Below, piece after piece: positions 11,179 to 19,512 of a stretch of DNA of 31,900 nt; position 1 is the first letter of the stretch; each line of letters opens with the position of its first letter. The notes beneath the pieces were generated by a model. That model worked only from the letters and a program-made list of their open reading frames with translations. It made no database searches and was not told the origin of the DNA. The stretch spans positions 25,001-56,900 of the forward strand of contig JAXCGZ010002444.1 in the NCBI GenBank assembly GCA_037179515.1, written 5' to 3'. The position numbers and the translations under genes are program-made. The stretch is from Halocaridina rubra (taxonomy: Eukaryota; Arthropoda; Malacostraca; Decapoda; Atyidae).

Positions 11179-11370
11179 CCCATCTCCTGATCTTCTATCA
11201 TTTTGTCAGTGAGACAACATGGCTTCAGGGGAGGCAGATCAACACTAGCAAACTTAATAGAATTTTATGATGAGGTAAAGCAAATCTTAAAAAGAGAGAG
11301 CTGGGTGGACTGCATATTTTTATATTTTCAGAAGGCATTTCATATGGTACCACATGGGAGATTTATGGAG

Positions 11371-11536
11371 TGATTACCTAATTGTGATTACCTAATTGTG
11401 TTTACGGGAAAGAGCCCAAAGCTCGTATCTTCCCGTCTCCTGATCGGTTCCATTTTAGACTTAGTGATACTTATCATACCTGTCCTTAAAACTATGGATT
11501 GAGATAGCATTAACTACCTCCTCGCTTAGCCAATTC
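11371..11536 (-). mobile_element. GT-LINE copy I, 166 bp, with 4-bp target duplication
   Basis: A nearly unmutated 3' end of the young GT-LINE on the minus strand: two 14-base terminal repeats, the 3' UTR and the last codons of RT. It is inserted in the opposite orientation into old copy H. GTGA flanks it at 11370-11373 (overlapping the element end) and 11537-11540, consistent with a target duplication whose complement TCAC matches the tail end ATCAC. Confidence 0.88.
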
Positions 11537-11592
11537 GTGACTATGTGGAAATGTCTTTGAATGGATAAAAACTTACTTAGAAATAGGGGAAT

Positions 11593-12020
11593 TGTTATGT
11601 ATGTAAGCAGTTATGTATTTTGTCAAAGGTATTCTCCATTTAAAATTACCGCTTTCTATAAGCAAATAAATAATATTCTTAAGTACAAAGAGTATGACTT
11701 GAAAGAAACCTGTATAGGGTGTAATTCTTTTATATTTAATTCTATGTAAAGTACTTATGGTTTTGATCCCTCTAAGTAGATTCTCATTTGTTCGTGTAAT
11801 TTGATTAGTTGTAAGTTTATGTAATATATTATTAACTTCTTCTACATAATAAACCCTGTTGAGGAGGGAGTGTTTTATATACCTCTTATTAATCCTAAGT
11901 CATCTCTGACGAAAATGGGATATGTGATATATTAACACATTCATATAATAAAGAGGCCTACACTCGGCAACATAAAAGATATCAACAAGATTATTATCAT
12001 TCTTGCAGGTAAGAAAGACA
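11593..12020 (+). repeat. 5' LTR of Gypsy-type element 2
   Basis: It starts TGTTATGTATGTAAGC and ends AAGAAAGACA. It pairs with 15007-15431, with roughly 14 substitutions and one 3-base indel over about 425 bases, near 3 percent by eye. AATAAA-like signals are present inside. The left flank is RT sequence of copy H that resumes after the 3' LTR. Confidence 0.93.
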
Positions 12021-12023
12021 TTA

Positions 12024-12037
12024 TTGGACGACGAGAT
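12024..12037 (+). promoter_or_regulatory. Candidate primer-binding site of element 2
   Basis: TGGACGACGAGATG begins with the TGG expected for pairing with tRNA CCA and lies just after the 5' LTR end. I cannot name the matching tRNA from memory. Confidence 0.4.
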
Positions 12038-12376
12038 GAACGAACTCAGAAGAAAGAGTTGTGAGGGGAACGATAATAATTATCAATAACCAGTTCCTGC
12101 CAGATATCTTCCACTCAAGAGGACATCATACCTCAGGCAACCAGGAAGATTCTTACGTCAGCCAGCAAAAAACCCTCAGCAGCAGACGGAAAGAAAACAT
12201 TCGTCAATATAATTTTATGAATGTGTATAAGCTAAGTAATTTTTAGTTACATGCATGTATATTATGTAATAAAGGTTATACAGTACCCGGATTAAGATAA
12301 AGATAATTATATAATAAGATAAAGATAGTTAAAGGAAAGTAATTAGGCTAAGCCTATAATAAATAAAGGCACAAGA

Positions 12377-12898
12377 ATGACTTCTCAAATACCAGCACCA
12401 CCTCATTTTTCTATTGAATGTGACCCTAGAACAGTGGCACATAGGTGGAGGAAATATATTGATTCATTTGAAATCTATTTGGATTGCTTGGCCACGAAAA
12501 CCGACAAGCAGAGGGTCAGCATCCTACTGCACGTAGCAGGCCCAGAGGTTCAGGATATATTTAAAACATTAACCCCTGAGGATAATACATATAATAAAGC
12601 AGTAGAAGCATTAGGGAACTATTTTAACCCCAGTGAAAATATCAGGTACGAACATAGCGTATTTATGGCACTTGAGCCTCGAGAAAATGAGAGTATAGAT
12701 ATGTTTGTCACAAGATTAAAGAAGCAAAGTCAAATTTGCAAATATGATACCCATAACTCTGGGGAAGACTTAATAGTTGATTTAGTCATTTGTAAATGCA
12801 AATCCAGTGAGCTTAGAGAAAAGCTATTACAAGCTAAAGACTTGAATCTCCAAAAGTACTTGGGGGAGAAGATGAACAACAGCATCATCAGAGATTAA
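12377..12898 (+). CDS. Truncated Gag of Gypsy-type element 2
   Basis: Gag forms the capsid of the intracellular particle in which reverse transcription occurs. The ORF starts at an ATG after a leader of about 350 bases and encodes 173 residues. It contains the usual retrotransposon Gag core features: HRWRKYIDSFEIYLDCL near residue 23, a DKQRVSILLHVAGPEVQDIF segment, and the SIDMFVTRLKKQSQICKY helix near 119. The native sequence seems to end around residue 160, where the deletion joins it out of frame to the RT remnant, so the last dozen residues are read in the wrong frame. The CCHC zinc knuckle is lost. Confidence 0.8.
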   Translation: MTSQIPAPPHFSIECDPRTVAHRWRKYIDSFEIYLDCLATKTDKQRVSILLHVAGPEVQDIFKTLTPEDNTYNKAVEALGNYFNPSENIRYEHSVFMALEPRENESIDMFVTRLKKQSQICKYDTHNSGEDLIVDLVICKCKSSELREKLLQAKDLNLQKYLGEKMNNSIIRD

Positions 12899-13611
12899 AG
12901 AAAGTACTAGATAAAATGAAAGAAAATGATATGAAAATAAACAAGAATAAATATCTATCAATGTATCATCAGTAAATTATTTAGGATTTGTGATAGATGA
13001 AAATGGCATTCACAAAACAAAAGATAAAGCAGTATGGGAAGCTAAAGTACCAGCAAATGTTAAAGAGTTGCAATCATTTCTTGGATTAGTAACATTCTAT
13101 GCAAAATTTATTAAAGATTTAGCAACAATAGCTCATCCCTTATACCAGCTATTAAAGAATGAGGTAAAGTGGAAATGGTCACAGGAGTGTCGGAATGCTT
13201 TTGAAAAAATAAAAAAGGAGATTTATTCTGATAAGTTTTTAGTACACTTTAAAGAAAATCTTCCTTTGAAATAGTATGTGACGTCTCACAAGTTGGAATA
13301 GGTTGTGTCTTAGCACATGAAATACCAGATGGCACAGAAAGACCTATTGCATTTGCTTCAAGATTGTTGAATAAAGCTGAGCAAAAATATTCTCAAATAG
13401 AGAAGGAAGGCTTATCGTTGATCTATGGAGTTAAAATATTTCACATGTGTTTGTATGGAAAGAAAATGTTTGCTTTGGTCACTGACCATAAGCCACTATT
13501 AGCTATCTTAGGTCCAAAAGCAGGACTACCGACGCTAGTTGCAGCTAGACTCCAGAGATGGGCAATAATATTAGCTGCTTATATTACTCATTAGAGTATA
13601 GACCCACTAGT
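12863..13611 (+). pseudogene. RT thumb/connection and RNase H remnant of element 2
   Basis: After the deletion, RT resumes at GEDEQQHHQRLKKVLDKMKE, just past where the YVDD box should be. The connection region VNYLGFVIDENGIHKTKD and LQSFLGLVTFYAKFIKDL follows at about 12976-13130. RNase H begins with CDVSQVGIGCVLAHE near 13270 and includes FASRLLNKAEQKYSQIEKE and TDHKPLLAILGPKAGLP, with TDHKPL intact. Frameshifts near 12960, 13268 and 13590 separate the pieces. There is no polymerase activity because the palm domain is gone. Confidence 0.85.
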
Positions 13612-14889
13612 AAAATGGGAAATGCAGATACATTGTCACGATTACCAGTAGAAAAAGCACCAGAAGGGCACGAAAAGTCCATACTATTGATCGAAACTCA
13701 GAACTTAGCCTTGAGAGCAAAGAACATTGGACAAAGCACAACAAAAGATAAGGTCCTATGCAAATTGAAGGAATATTTGATGACAGGAAAAGATAAGTTC
13801 TTAGAAGGAGAAGAGTGTCAAGCTTATAAAGCAGTTAAGGAAGAATTAAGTATAGAGCAAGACTGTATCTTGAGAGGAGCTAGAGTAGTAATTCCTATGC
13901 CACTCAGAAAAAAGGTTTTGGAAGAAATACATGAAGGTCATCAAGGAATTGTAAAGTCAAAAGCTATAGCCAGAAGTTTCATATGGTGGCCAAATGTAGA
14001 TAAAGATATAGAGGATTATATAAAGGATTGTCAGGATTGTGCATTACAGCAAAACAACCCTAAGTCATTAAGTTTACACCCATGGGAATGTGCAAGATAC
14101 CCATATCAGAGACTGCATATTGATTATGCAGGACCCTTTCTGAGAAATTCTTATTTAGTAGTAGTTGAAGCTTATAGCAAATGGCCTGACATCATTCCAG
14201 TGCAGACAACAACTTCTCTAAATACAATTAAAGTCCTCATGACATTATTTTCTACTCATGGTATCCCAGAGAGAGCAGTTACAGATAATGGTCCTCAGTT
14301 CTGTTCAGAAGAATTTGAGAATTTCTTAAAGGTAAATGGCATTAGACATACACTATCTGCACCCTATCGCCCAGCAACAAATGGTGAAGCAGAAAGAATG
14401 GTACAAACCTTTAAAAATGCAATGAAAACGTGTAATGCTAACGCTATGAACATTCATAATTCTCTTAATAAGTTTTTACTCACATATAGGACAACACCTC
14501 ATACAGCACCAGGTGTTTGCCCTTCATTTTTATAGATGGGAAGGAGACTCAGATGTAAGTTAGATCTACTTCTACCTGACTCAAAAGGTAAAAAAGAAAA
14601 TGAAATATATGAAAGGTTGAAAGGAACTGGAGAGATTAGACAATTCAGTGAAAATGATAGCGTAGTTGTCAGAATGTATAACAATAAGGAAAACATTTTT
14701 AAAGGAAAAGTTAAAAAGAAGTTAGGAAATCTGAACTACGAAGTAGAATTGGATGATGGCAAGGTAGTCAGACGACACACTGACCAGCTACAACCCAGTG
14801 GTAAAGAACCAGGGAGATCAGAAAGAGTTGAGTCTGTATTACCTGATCGGAGGAATAGAGGAAAGCCTCTAGAAATATTAGACTTATAA
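13612..14889 (+). pseudogene. Integrase of element 2 with one amber stop
   Basis: Integrase inserts the double-stranded DNA copy into the chromosome. From the YRPTSKMGNADTLSRLP end of the RNase H/connector, the frame is open to 14535. It shows the zinc-binding module (IHEGHQG, WWPNVDKDI, then CQDC), then the catalytic core with Asp in HIDYAGPF, Asp in AVTDNGPQF and Glu in NGEAERM. A single TAG at 14533-14535 interrupts the frame. The next 118 codons continue in the same frame (MGRRLRCKLDLLLP) and include a GPY/F-like C-terminal module ending VVRRHTDQLQPS. The DDE residues are intact, and the stop is the only visible lesion in this domain. The frame through the stop belongs to one gene, not two. 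Confidence 0.9.
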
Positions 14890-14992
14890 GGAAATATGTA
14901 GTAATAGAGTTACCTTACTTTAATATGCATCCTATGTGTAATTTTGAATCTCGTGTATCTTATTGTTTAAATAAAAGGGGTCAATTCATTTT

Positions 14993-15006
14993 AGGGGAAA
15001 GGAGAC
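14993..15006 (+). promoter_or_regulatory. Polypurine tract of element 2
   Basis: AGGGGAAAGGAGAC directly precedes the 3' LTR and is the expected plus-strand primer site. It is nearly the same as the tract at 10351-10363. Confidence 0.8.
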
Positions 15007-15431
15007 TGTTAAGTATGTAAGCAGTAATGTATTTTGTCAAAGATATTCTCCATTTAAAATTACCGCTTTCTATAAGCAAATGAATAATATTCTTAAGTAC
15101 AAAGAGTATGACTTGAAAGAAACCTATATTGGATGTAATTCTTTTATATTTAATTATATGTAAAGTACTTATGGTTTTGATCCCTCTAAGTAGATTCTCA
15201 TTTGTTCTTGTAATTTGATTAGTTGTAAGTGTATGTAACATATTAACTTCTTCTACATAATAAACCCTGTTGAGGAAGGAGTGTTTTATATACCTCTCAT
15301 TAATCCTAAGTCATCTCTGACGAAAATGGGATATGTGATATATTAACACATTCATATAATAAAGAGGCCTACACTCGGCAACATAAAAGATATCAACAAG
15401 ATTATTATCATTCTTGCAGGTAAGAAACACA
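15007..15431 (+). repeat. 3' LTR of Gypsy-type element 2
   Basis: It starts TGTTAAGTATGTAAGCAG and ends AAGAAACACA, matching the LTR at 11593-12020. Immediately after it the RT of copy H resumes with AGGAACAGAGGG. Confidence 0.93.
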
Positions 15432-15987
15432 TTAGGAACAGAGGGTTAAAGTAAAACACTTCGTGTCTGAATGGAAAAGATTAGAAGTGGGGTTCCACAG
15501 GATTCAGTTTTAGGACCATTATTGTTTCTTGTATGCATAAAAGACCTACCAGCAATGGAAATTAATTTTTAATATGTTTGCAGATGATGCAAAGGTTGTG
15601 AAGAAAGTAAATGACGAGAACAATGATAGAGAACTTCAGGAAGACCGAAATGGTCTTCATGAGTGATTAGAAAAGTGGCTAATGAAATTCAATACTTAAA
15701 AATGTAAGGTAATGAGAATGGGTACAAATGCAAGAAGGCCCAAGCTTGGATAGTCAGTAGCAGAAACAGAAATTAAAGAGACAGAGAATGAGAGAGCCTT
15801 AGGAGTAAACATACTGCCAGATTTGTCTCCGAGAGTGCGTATATATGGCATAATAAGGACTTCATGTGATTTCTTAGTAAATATACGGATAGCATTTAGA
15901 CACTTGGACAGTACGTATTCAGAAATATATATGTAAATTATATGAGGCCCAAACTTGAATATGCAGCCCCTTTTGGAAACCGCACTT

Positions 15988-15991
15988 AAAA

Positions 15992-16022
<31 letters not shown>
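15988..16022. repeat. (AATA)n tetranucleotide tract
   Basis: About nine AATA units lie inside the RT of old copy H, where young copies read GAAAAAGCACATAGC. It is a local expansion after inactivation. Confidence 0.9.
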
Positions 16023-16024
<2 letters not shown>

Positions 16025-16448
16025 AAGCTGAAAAAATTTCAAAGACATGCTACAAATCTAGTGCCAAAATGCGCAATCTCAGTTATGAGGAGAGGCTGAG
16101 GGAACTGGACTTACCATCCCTCAAGGCTAGAAGAATAAGGATGGATATGGTGACGGTTTTTTAATTCTTCGTGGTTTTGACACAGTGGATTGGGATCGAT
16201 ACTTTGATATGGATAGCATTAGAACTAGAGGTCATAGATTAAAGCTTGGTAAGAAAACTTCTTTGCAGGATGTAAGGAAGTACTCTTTTAGTGTTAGAGT
16301 AGTTGCTAATTGGAATTCGCTAAGCGAGGAGGTAGTTATTGTTGCTCCATCCATACTTTTAAAGACAAGTATCATAAGTATCACTAAGTACAATATGAAT
16401 CTGACCAGGAGACGGGAAGTTACTAGCTTGGGGCTCTTTCCCGTAAGT

Positions 16449-16627
16449 TAATCACCTCAAACTTTTACAACAGCATTAAGAGCTGACCGTGCTACGTGTC
16501 CTGCACATAAGTTAAGAAGAAGAAGAACAAAATTATTTATTTTTCTTCTTCTTCCTAAGTTCCTAACTTAGTTCAGGACACGTATCACGGTCAGCTCTTA
16601 ACGCCGTTGTAAAAGATTGAGGTAATT
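16449..16627. repeat. ~85-bp-arm palindrome
   Basis: The left arm, 16449-16527, and right arm, 16543-16627, are imperfect reverse complements. Landmarks are TTTTACAACAGCATTAAGAG against the complement of CTCTTAACGCCGTTGTAAAA, and GACCGTGCTACGTGTCCTG against the complement of CAGGACACGTATCACGGTC-type sequence. The loop is about 15 bases. It lies exactly between two converging GT-LINE 3' ends. Confidence 0.85.
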
Positions 16628-16762
16628 GAGGAATTACATAATTATACTTACCTAATTGTGCTTACAGGAAAGAGTCCCAAGCTCGTAACTTCCCGCCTCC
16701 GAGTCAGGTCCATTTTCTAATTAAAACTATGAATTGAGTTAGCATTAACTACCTCATCTCGA
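16628..16762 (-). mobile_element. GT-LINE copy K, 3' end fragment
   Basis: The minus-strand 3' end of an old GT-LINE: decayed terminal repeats (CACAATTAGGTAAG then ATAATTATGTAATT on the minus strand), the 3' UTR with GAGCTTGGGACTCTTTCC, and the last RT codons up to the TAGCATTAACTACCTC region. Like old copy H it reads GGAAGTTAC where young copies read GGAAGATAC. Confidence 0.8.
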
Positions 16763-17136
16763 ATCAAAACAGAATCCTAATGAGACCAGAAATTTATCCA
16801 CTTCATAAGAATAATTGCCAGAGATACCCGAATTGGTCATGTCTTTCACGTGACCAGGCCTAAGATGACCACAAAACTTCGTAAATTGTCGTGACCTAGT
16901 CTGCCAAAAGTCTCAAGGTATGTATGGGACCTTTTATCGATTATTATTAGTGGCTTTGATAGAGTTTTTATGGGCTAACCCTATATATTTAATGTGCACT
17001 AAAGATGAGTGGTGTTTACCTATTTACTAAACCAAATCTAACGTAGAACAAATGAATTTTGGCATGTCTTAACAGGGAAAGATTATTATAAGATAAACAT
17101 GTAGTGTGCACAGTTTTATGTTTCACATTTAAACCC
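16763..17136. other. AT-rich spacer, nothing recognised
   Basis: No coding frame, RNA gene or transposon end is recognised in this stretch. Confidence 0.55.
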
Positions 17137-17240
17137 TATATGAATGAAGGTTTACAGGAACATGTTGGTGCTGGCGGATTATAACTAGAGGCCGTACGTA
17201 ATTTCCCACAGTGGGATCGTACCCATTTTATTCACTTCCT
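17137..17240 (-). mobile_element. tRNA-derived SINE fragment, copy 1
   Basis: On the minus strand, GATCCCACTGTGGGA, a decayed GTTAGGAAGG-like block and CCAGCACCAACATGTTCCTG line up with the better copy at 21471-21608. The tRNA-like head is hardly recognisable here. Confidence 0.5.
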
Positions 17241-17457
17241 GTCACGCGTACTCAAATTCAGGTAAAAAAGTAACCTAACCTACCCTGTGAATTTTTACCT
17301 GTGACTTTATTACCGCTGAACTACCTTAGTCCCCAGTAAATTCAATACCAAAAGCCAAACCCACACTAGCACTGTCTCAGTGGAGAACTACCAATATCCA
17401 ATTATGTGTTTCTGTAAACTATCCCAGCAGTGTAATAGACTGATTCAGTTTGTCACA

Positions 17458-17922
17458 TCACACTGCTACTGTGGCAACAAACGCTACATGGTGAAAAAAA
17501 AGTCTGCTAAATGCAGGTTCAAAGATGATCACTATCAAAGGGCCAACACTCTGGAATAATATTCCAGAGCATCTTAAAAATGCATCCTCCTTCACAGCTT
17601 TCAAAGGCAAACTATATAGTTTTCTTTTGGACAAATAGTTGCTGCTCATTAAGAACTAATTATTCTCATTGTAAGGAAACAAGTATGGAAATGATGCCGA
17701 TAATAACGATCCTGTATCTAATGGCATACTTACTACTTTATTATTAACATTATTGTTAACATTTTTATTACAGCATTATTATTTTCTATGAAAGCTACAT
17801 TTAATTTAACTATATGTCTAACCCTCTTATTTATTAGTTTAATTACATGTCTACTTATAAGTTACTATTAATGTTGAATAACCATTCTACAAAATGGAAA
17901 TAAATGTTTGTTTGTTTGTTCT
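17458..17922 (+). pseudogene. LINE 3' end with TTTG repeats
   Basis: A plus-strand remnant of another non-LTR reverse transcriptase. From about 17536 the frame reads IKGPTLWNNIPEHLKNASSF, then TAFKGKLYSFLLDK and a TAG stop at 17637-17639, the usual carboxyl end of CR1/L2-type proteins. A 3' UTR of about 260 bases follows. It ends in AAATAAATG and about three TTTG units at 17907-17922, the expected short-repeat tail. The part upstream of 17530 is too decayed to place. Confidence 0.75.
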
Positions 17923-18387
17923 CGCTGGCAGAACCACTATTATGTCATTACAGTGTTAGTTACTTATTGAAGCTAAAAGTATTAAGAGTTTTAATGCTTT
18001 TAAATCGAAGGCAGAGGCACGTTATTTGGCACTGAAATGGCTGTTGCTTGGTTTACAAAAAAATCACATGTACACCAGTCCGGGAATGCCAGTAAACATC
18101 TGATTCCTTACAAACAAGAGTTTGTAAGGAATCTGCTTCAGTGAACAGTTGCAGTGTACTCTGAAGAACTTCCTTTGTTTATAGTGCCAATCCTTGTATC
18201 TCATAGAAGAAAAATATTATAGAATTGTGTCTGCTAATACAGACTGGAATTTTACAGTTAATTGGGGATGTTACAGTTAAGAAGCCTCTCCAGTAGACTT
18301 AAGATTAAATTTTCAGCAGGTCCCTGTTCTTTTGCAACCATACCACTGTACATTAGTTAAAAGTAACAAAAACCAATTCTAGTATAG
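17923..18387. other. Spacer with one short perfect hairpin
   Basis: AT-rich DNA without a coding frame. The only structure seen is the hairpin at 18102-18133. Confidence 0.55.
18102..18133. repeat. Perfect 14-bp-stem hairpin, 4-base loop
   Basis: GATTCCTTACAAAC and its exact complement GTTTGTAAGGAATC flank the loop AAGA. The stem does not extend well outward, so there is no microRNA-length precursor. Confidence 0.85.
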
Positions 18388-18852
18388 TAATGACTAAGGA
18401 AATCAGTATTAAAGCCTAAGATTTCTGGTTTGGAATTGTGTGCTGGCCTTGTACCTTACTGAAGGGGACATGAGCCAGTGTATCTCCCAGCCCCAAGTGA
18501 GCAACATGTCATCATTGGATGCCAGTAACAGATTACAAAACTACCCTAAATAGATATTATCTATTCACAGATGCTATCAGTATAACATCCTTCTCACTTC
18601 AGAATTATACTCCATTTTATGGTGCATACTTTATGAAGTAATGAATATGTAATACAGATGGCATATATATGTGAATAGCCAAAAGGTATTTATGTACTGT
18701 ATTTTGTTACTGGTATACACATATACATTATTGATTTGAGGCTGAGGGATACTTTGGTACCTGGCCCCCCCCCCATAGAAGGGTACAAGTGCAGCTCATA
18801 ATGCCAAACCAGAAATCTTAGGTTTAAATACTGGTTTACTTAGTTATTTTTA
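18388..18852. mobile_element. Foldback MITE with ~115-bp inverted ends
   Basis: The left end, about 18388-18500, and right end, about 18735-18852, are imperfect inverted repeats. The shared core is CCTAAGATTTCTGGTTTGG, then CTTGTACC and a GTATCCC/GTATCTCCCAGCC block. The interior of about 230 bases has no coding capacity. No sure target duplication is visible because the ends are decayed. Confidence 0.7.
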
Positions 18853-19264
18853 GTGTGTGCTAGTACCTGGTAGTATATTGTGTTAGTACCAAGTAGTATG
18901 TTAACTCAACTTTATTCTCATCGAGCCAATTTGTCCAAATGCTGTCTTTGAAACTAACGCAATAACCTATATATATGAATATATGTTGCATTTCTTTTGT
19001 CCAAAGCAAGTTTTTGGTCTTTTGAAAAATTGTATTACATTTTGTTACTCTTATCATGTTTTAACTTCCCTCCTCTGAGAATTGTCTCTGCTTCCTGCCT
19101 CATGGCTGTGTATAGTTGTCAGTTTATTTAGTTTCCACATTACTTGCGAAGCGTTTGGTATTATTGCACCATTAGCCAGCAGTGCAGGCATTTTGTGTAT
19201 TTTACAACTAGATTCTAGCCCGACCTTACACAAAATTGCATTTTTTATTTGCTTGTGCTCTTAT
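18853..19264. other. AT-rich spacer, nothing recognised
   Basis: No supported gene or transposon end. Confidence 0.5.
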
Positions 19265-19512
19265 TCTACCTATATATATGAACCATGTTCCCCCTTATGA
19301 GGGGGGTGGCTGAGACAAAGCAAGTACCTTGGCTCTTTGTGGGAAGAAATGACAGAGGAAGGTATTTCCGGTTCCCTCGCTCCTCCCCATTTAAACAACT
19401 TTTTCGACACGTAAGGAAACATGGAGGAAGTATTTTTGCCCCCTCCCTCTTACGTATTAGTTTTGTAATGACTTCGGATCTTGTAAAGATGAGTAATCTC
19501 CAGAACATTAAG
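19265..19512 (-). mobile_element. 3' UTR of the RTE-like LINE, with terminal hairpin
   Basis: On the minus strand the sequence ends GTCTCAGCCACCCCCCTCAT, then AAGGGGGAACATG and TATATATA. The end of the RTE-like copy at 29141-29195 has the same order: GGCTCGGCCACCCCCC, an AAGGGGG arm, then GTATATGTATG. The GC-rich region upstream is the family's 3' UTR. Confidence 0.65.

Larger units (their letters stand above)
11593..15431 (+). mobile_element. Gypsy-superfamily LTR retrotransposon, internally deleted
   Basis: A complete LTR-to-LTR unit of about 3.84 kb inserted in the RT of copy H. The order is LTR, gag, fused 3' RT remnant, RNase H, integrase, polypurine tract, LTR. The gag C-terminus, protease and catalytic RT core are missing through a large internal deletion near 12860. 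RNase H before integrase defines the Gypsy gene order. The host RT reads ...ACTTAGAAATAGGGGAAT before the element and AGGAACAGAGGG after it, so a target duplication of about 4-6 bases around GGAA is likely but imperfect. Confidence 0.9.
11180..16455 (+). pseudogene. Old plus-strand GT-LINE copy H, split by two insertions
   Basis: A degenerate plus-strand GT-LINE RT in three pieces: 11180-11370, 11541-11592 and 15432-16455. The first piece reads GFRGGRSTLANLIEFYDEV, then FLYFQKAFH in place of FLDFQKAFD, so the first catalytic Asp has become Tyr. The third piece retains MFADDAKVVKK and the C-terminal domain (best frame 16185-16340), with multiple stops and frameshifts. An (ATAA)n expansion interrupts it at 15988-16022. 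The 3' UTR ends at about 16455 with GGGCTCTTTCCCGTAAG and decayed terminal repeats. Confidence 0.88.

Noticed and set aside
14536..14889. A separate small gene after the integrase
   Set aside because: It is in the same frame as the integrase and forms its C-terminal module after one TAG stop.
17271..17283. TAACCTAACCTA as telomere-like repeats
   Set aside because: Barely two units of the arthropod CCTAA motif; this is expected by chance and shows no array.
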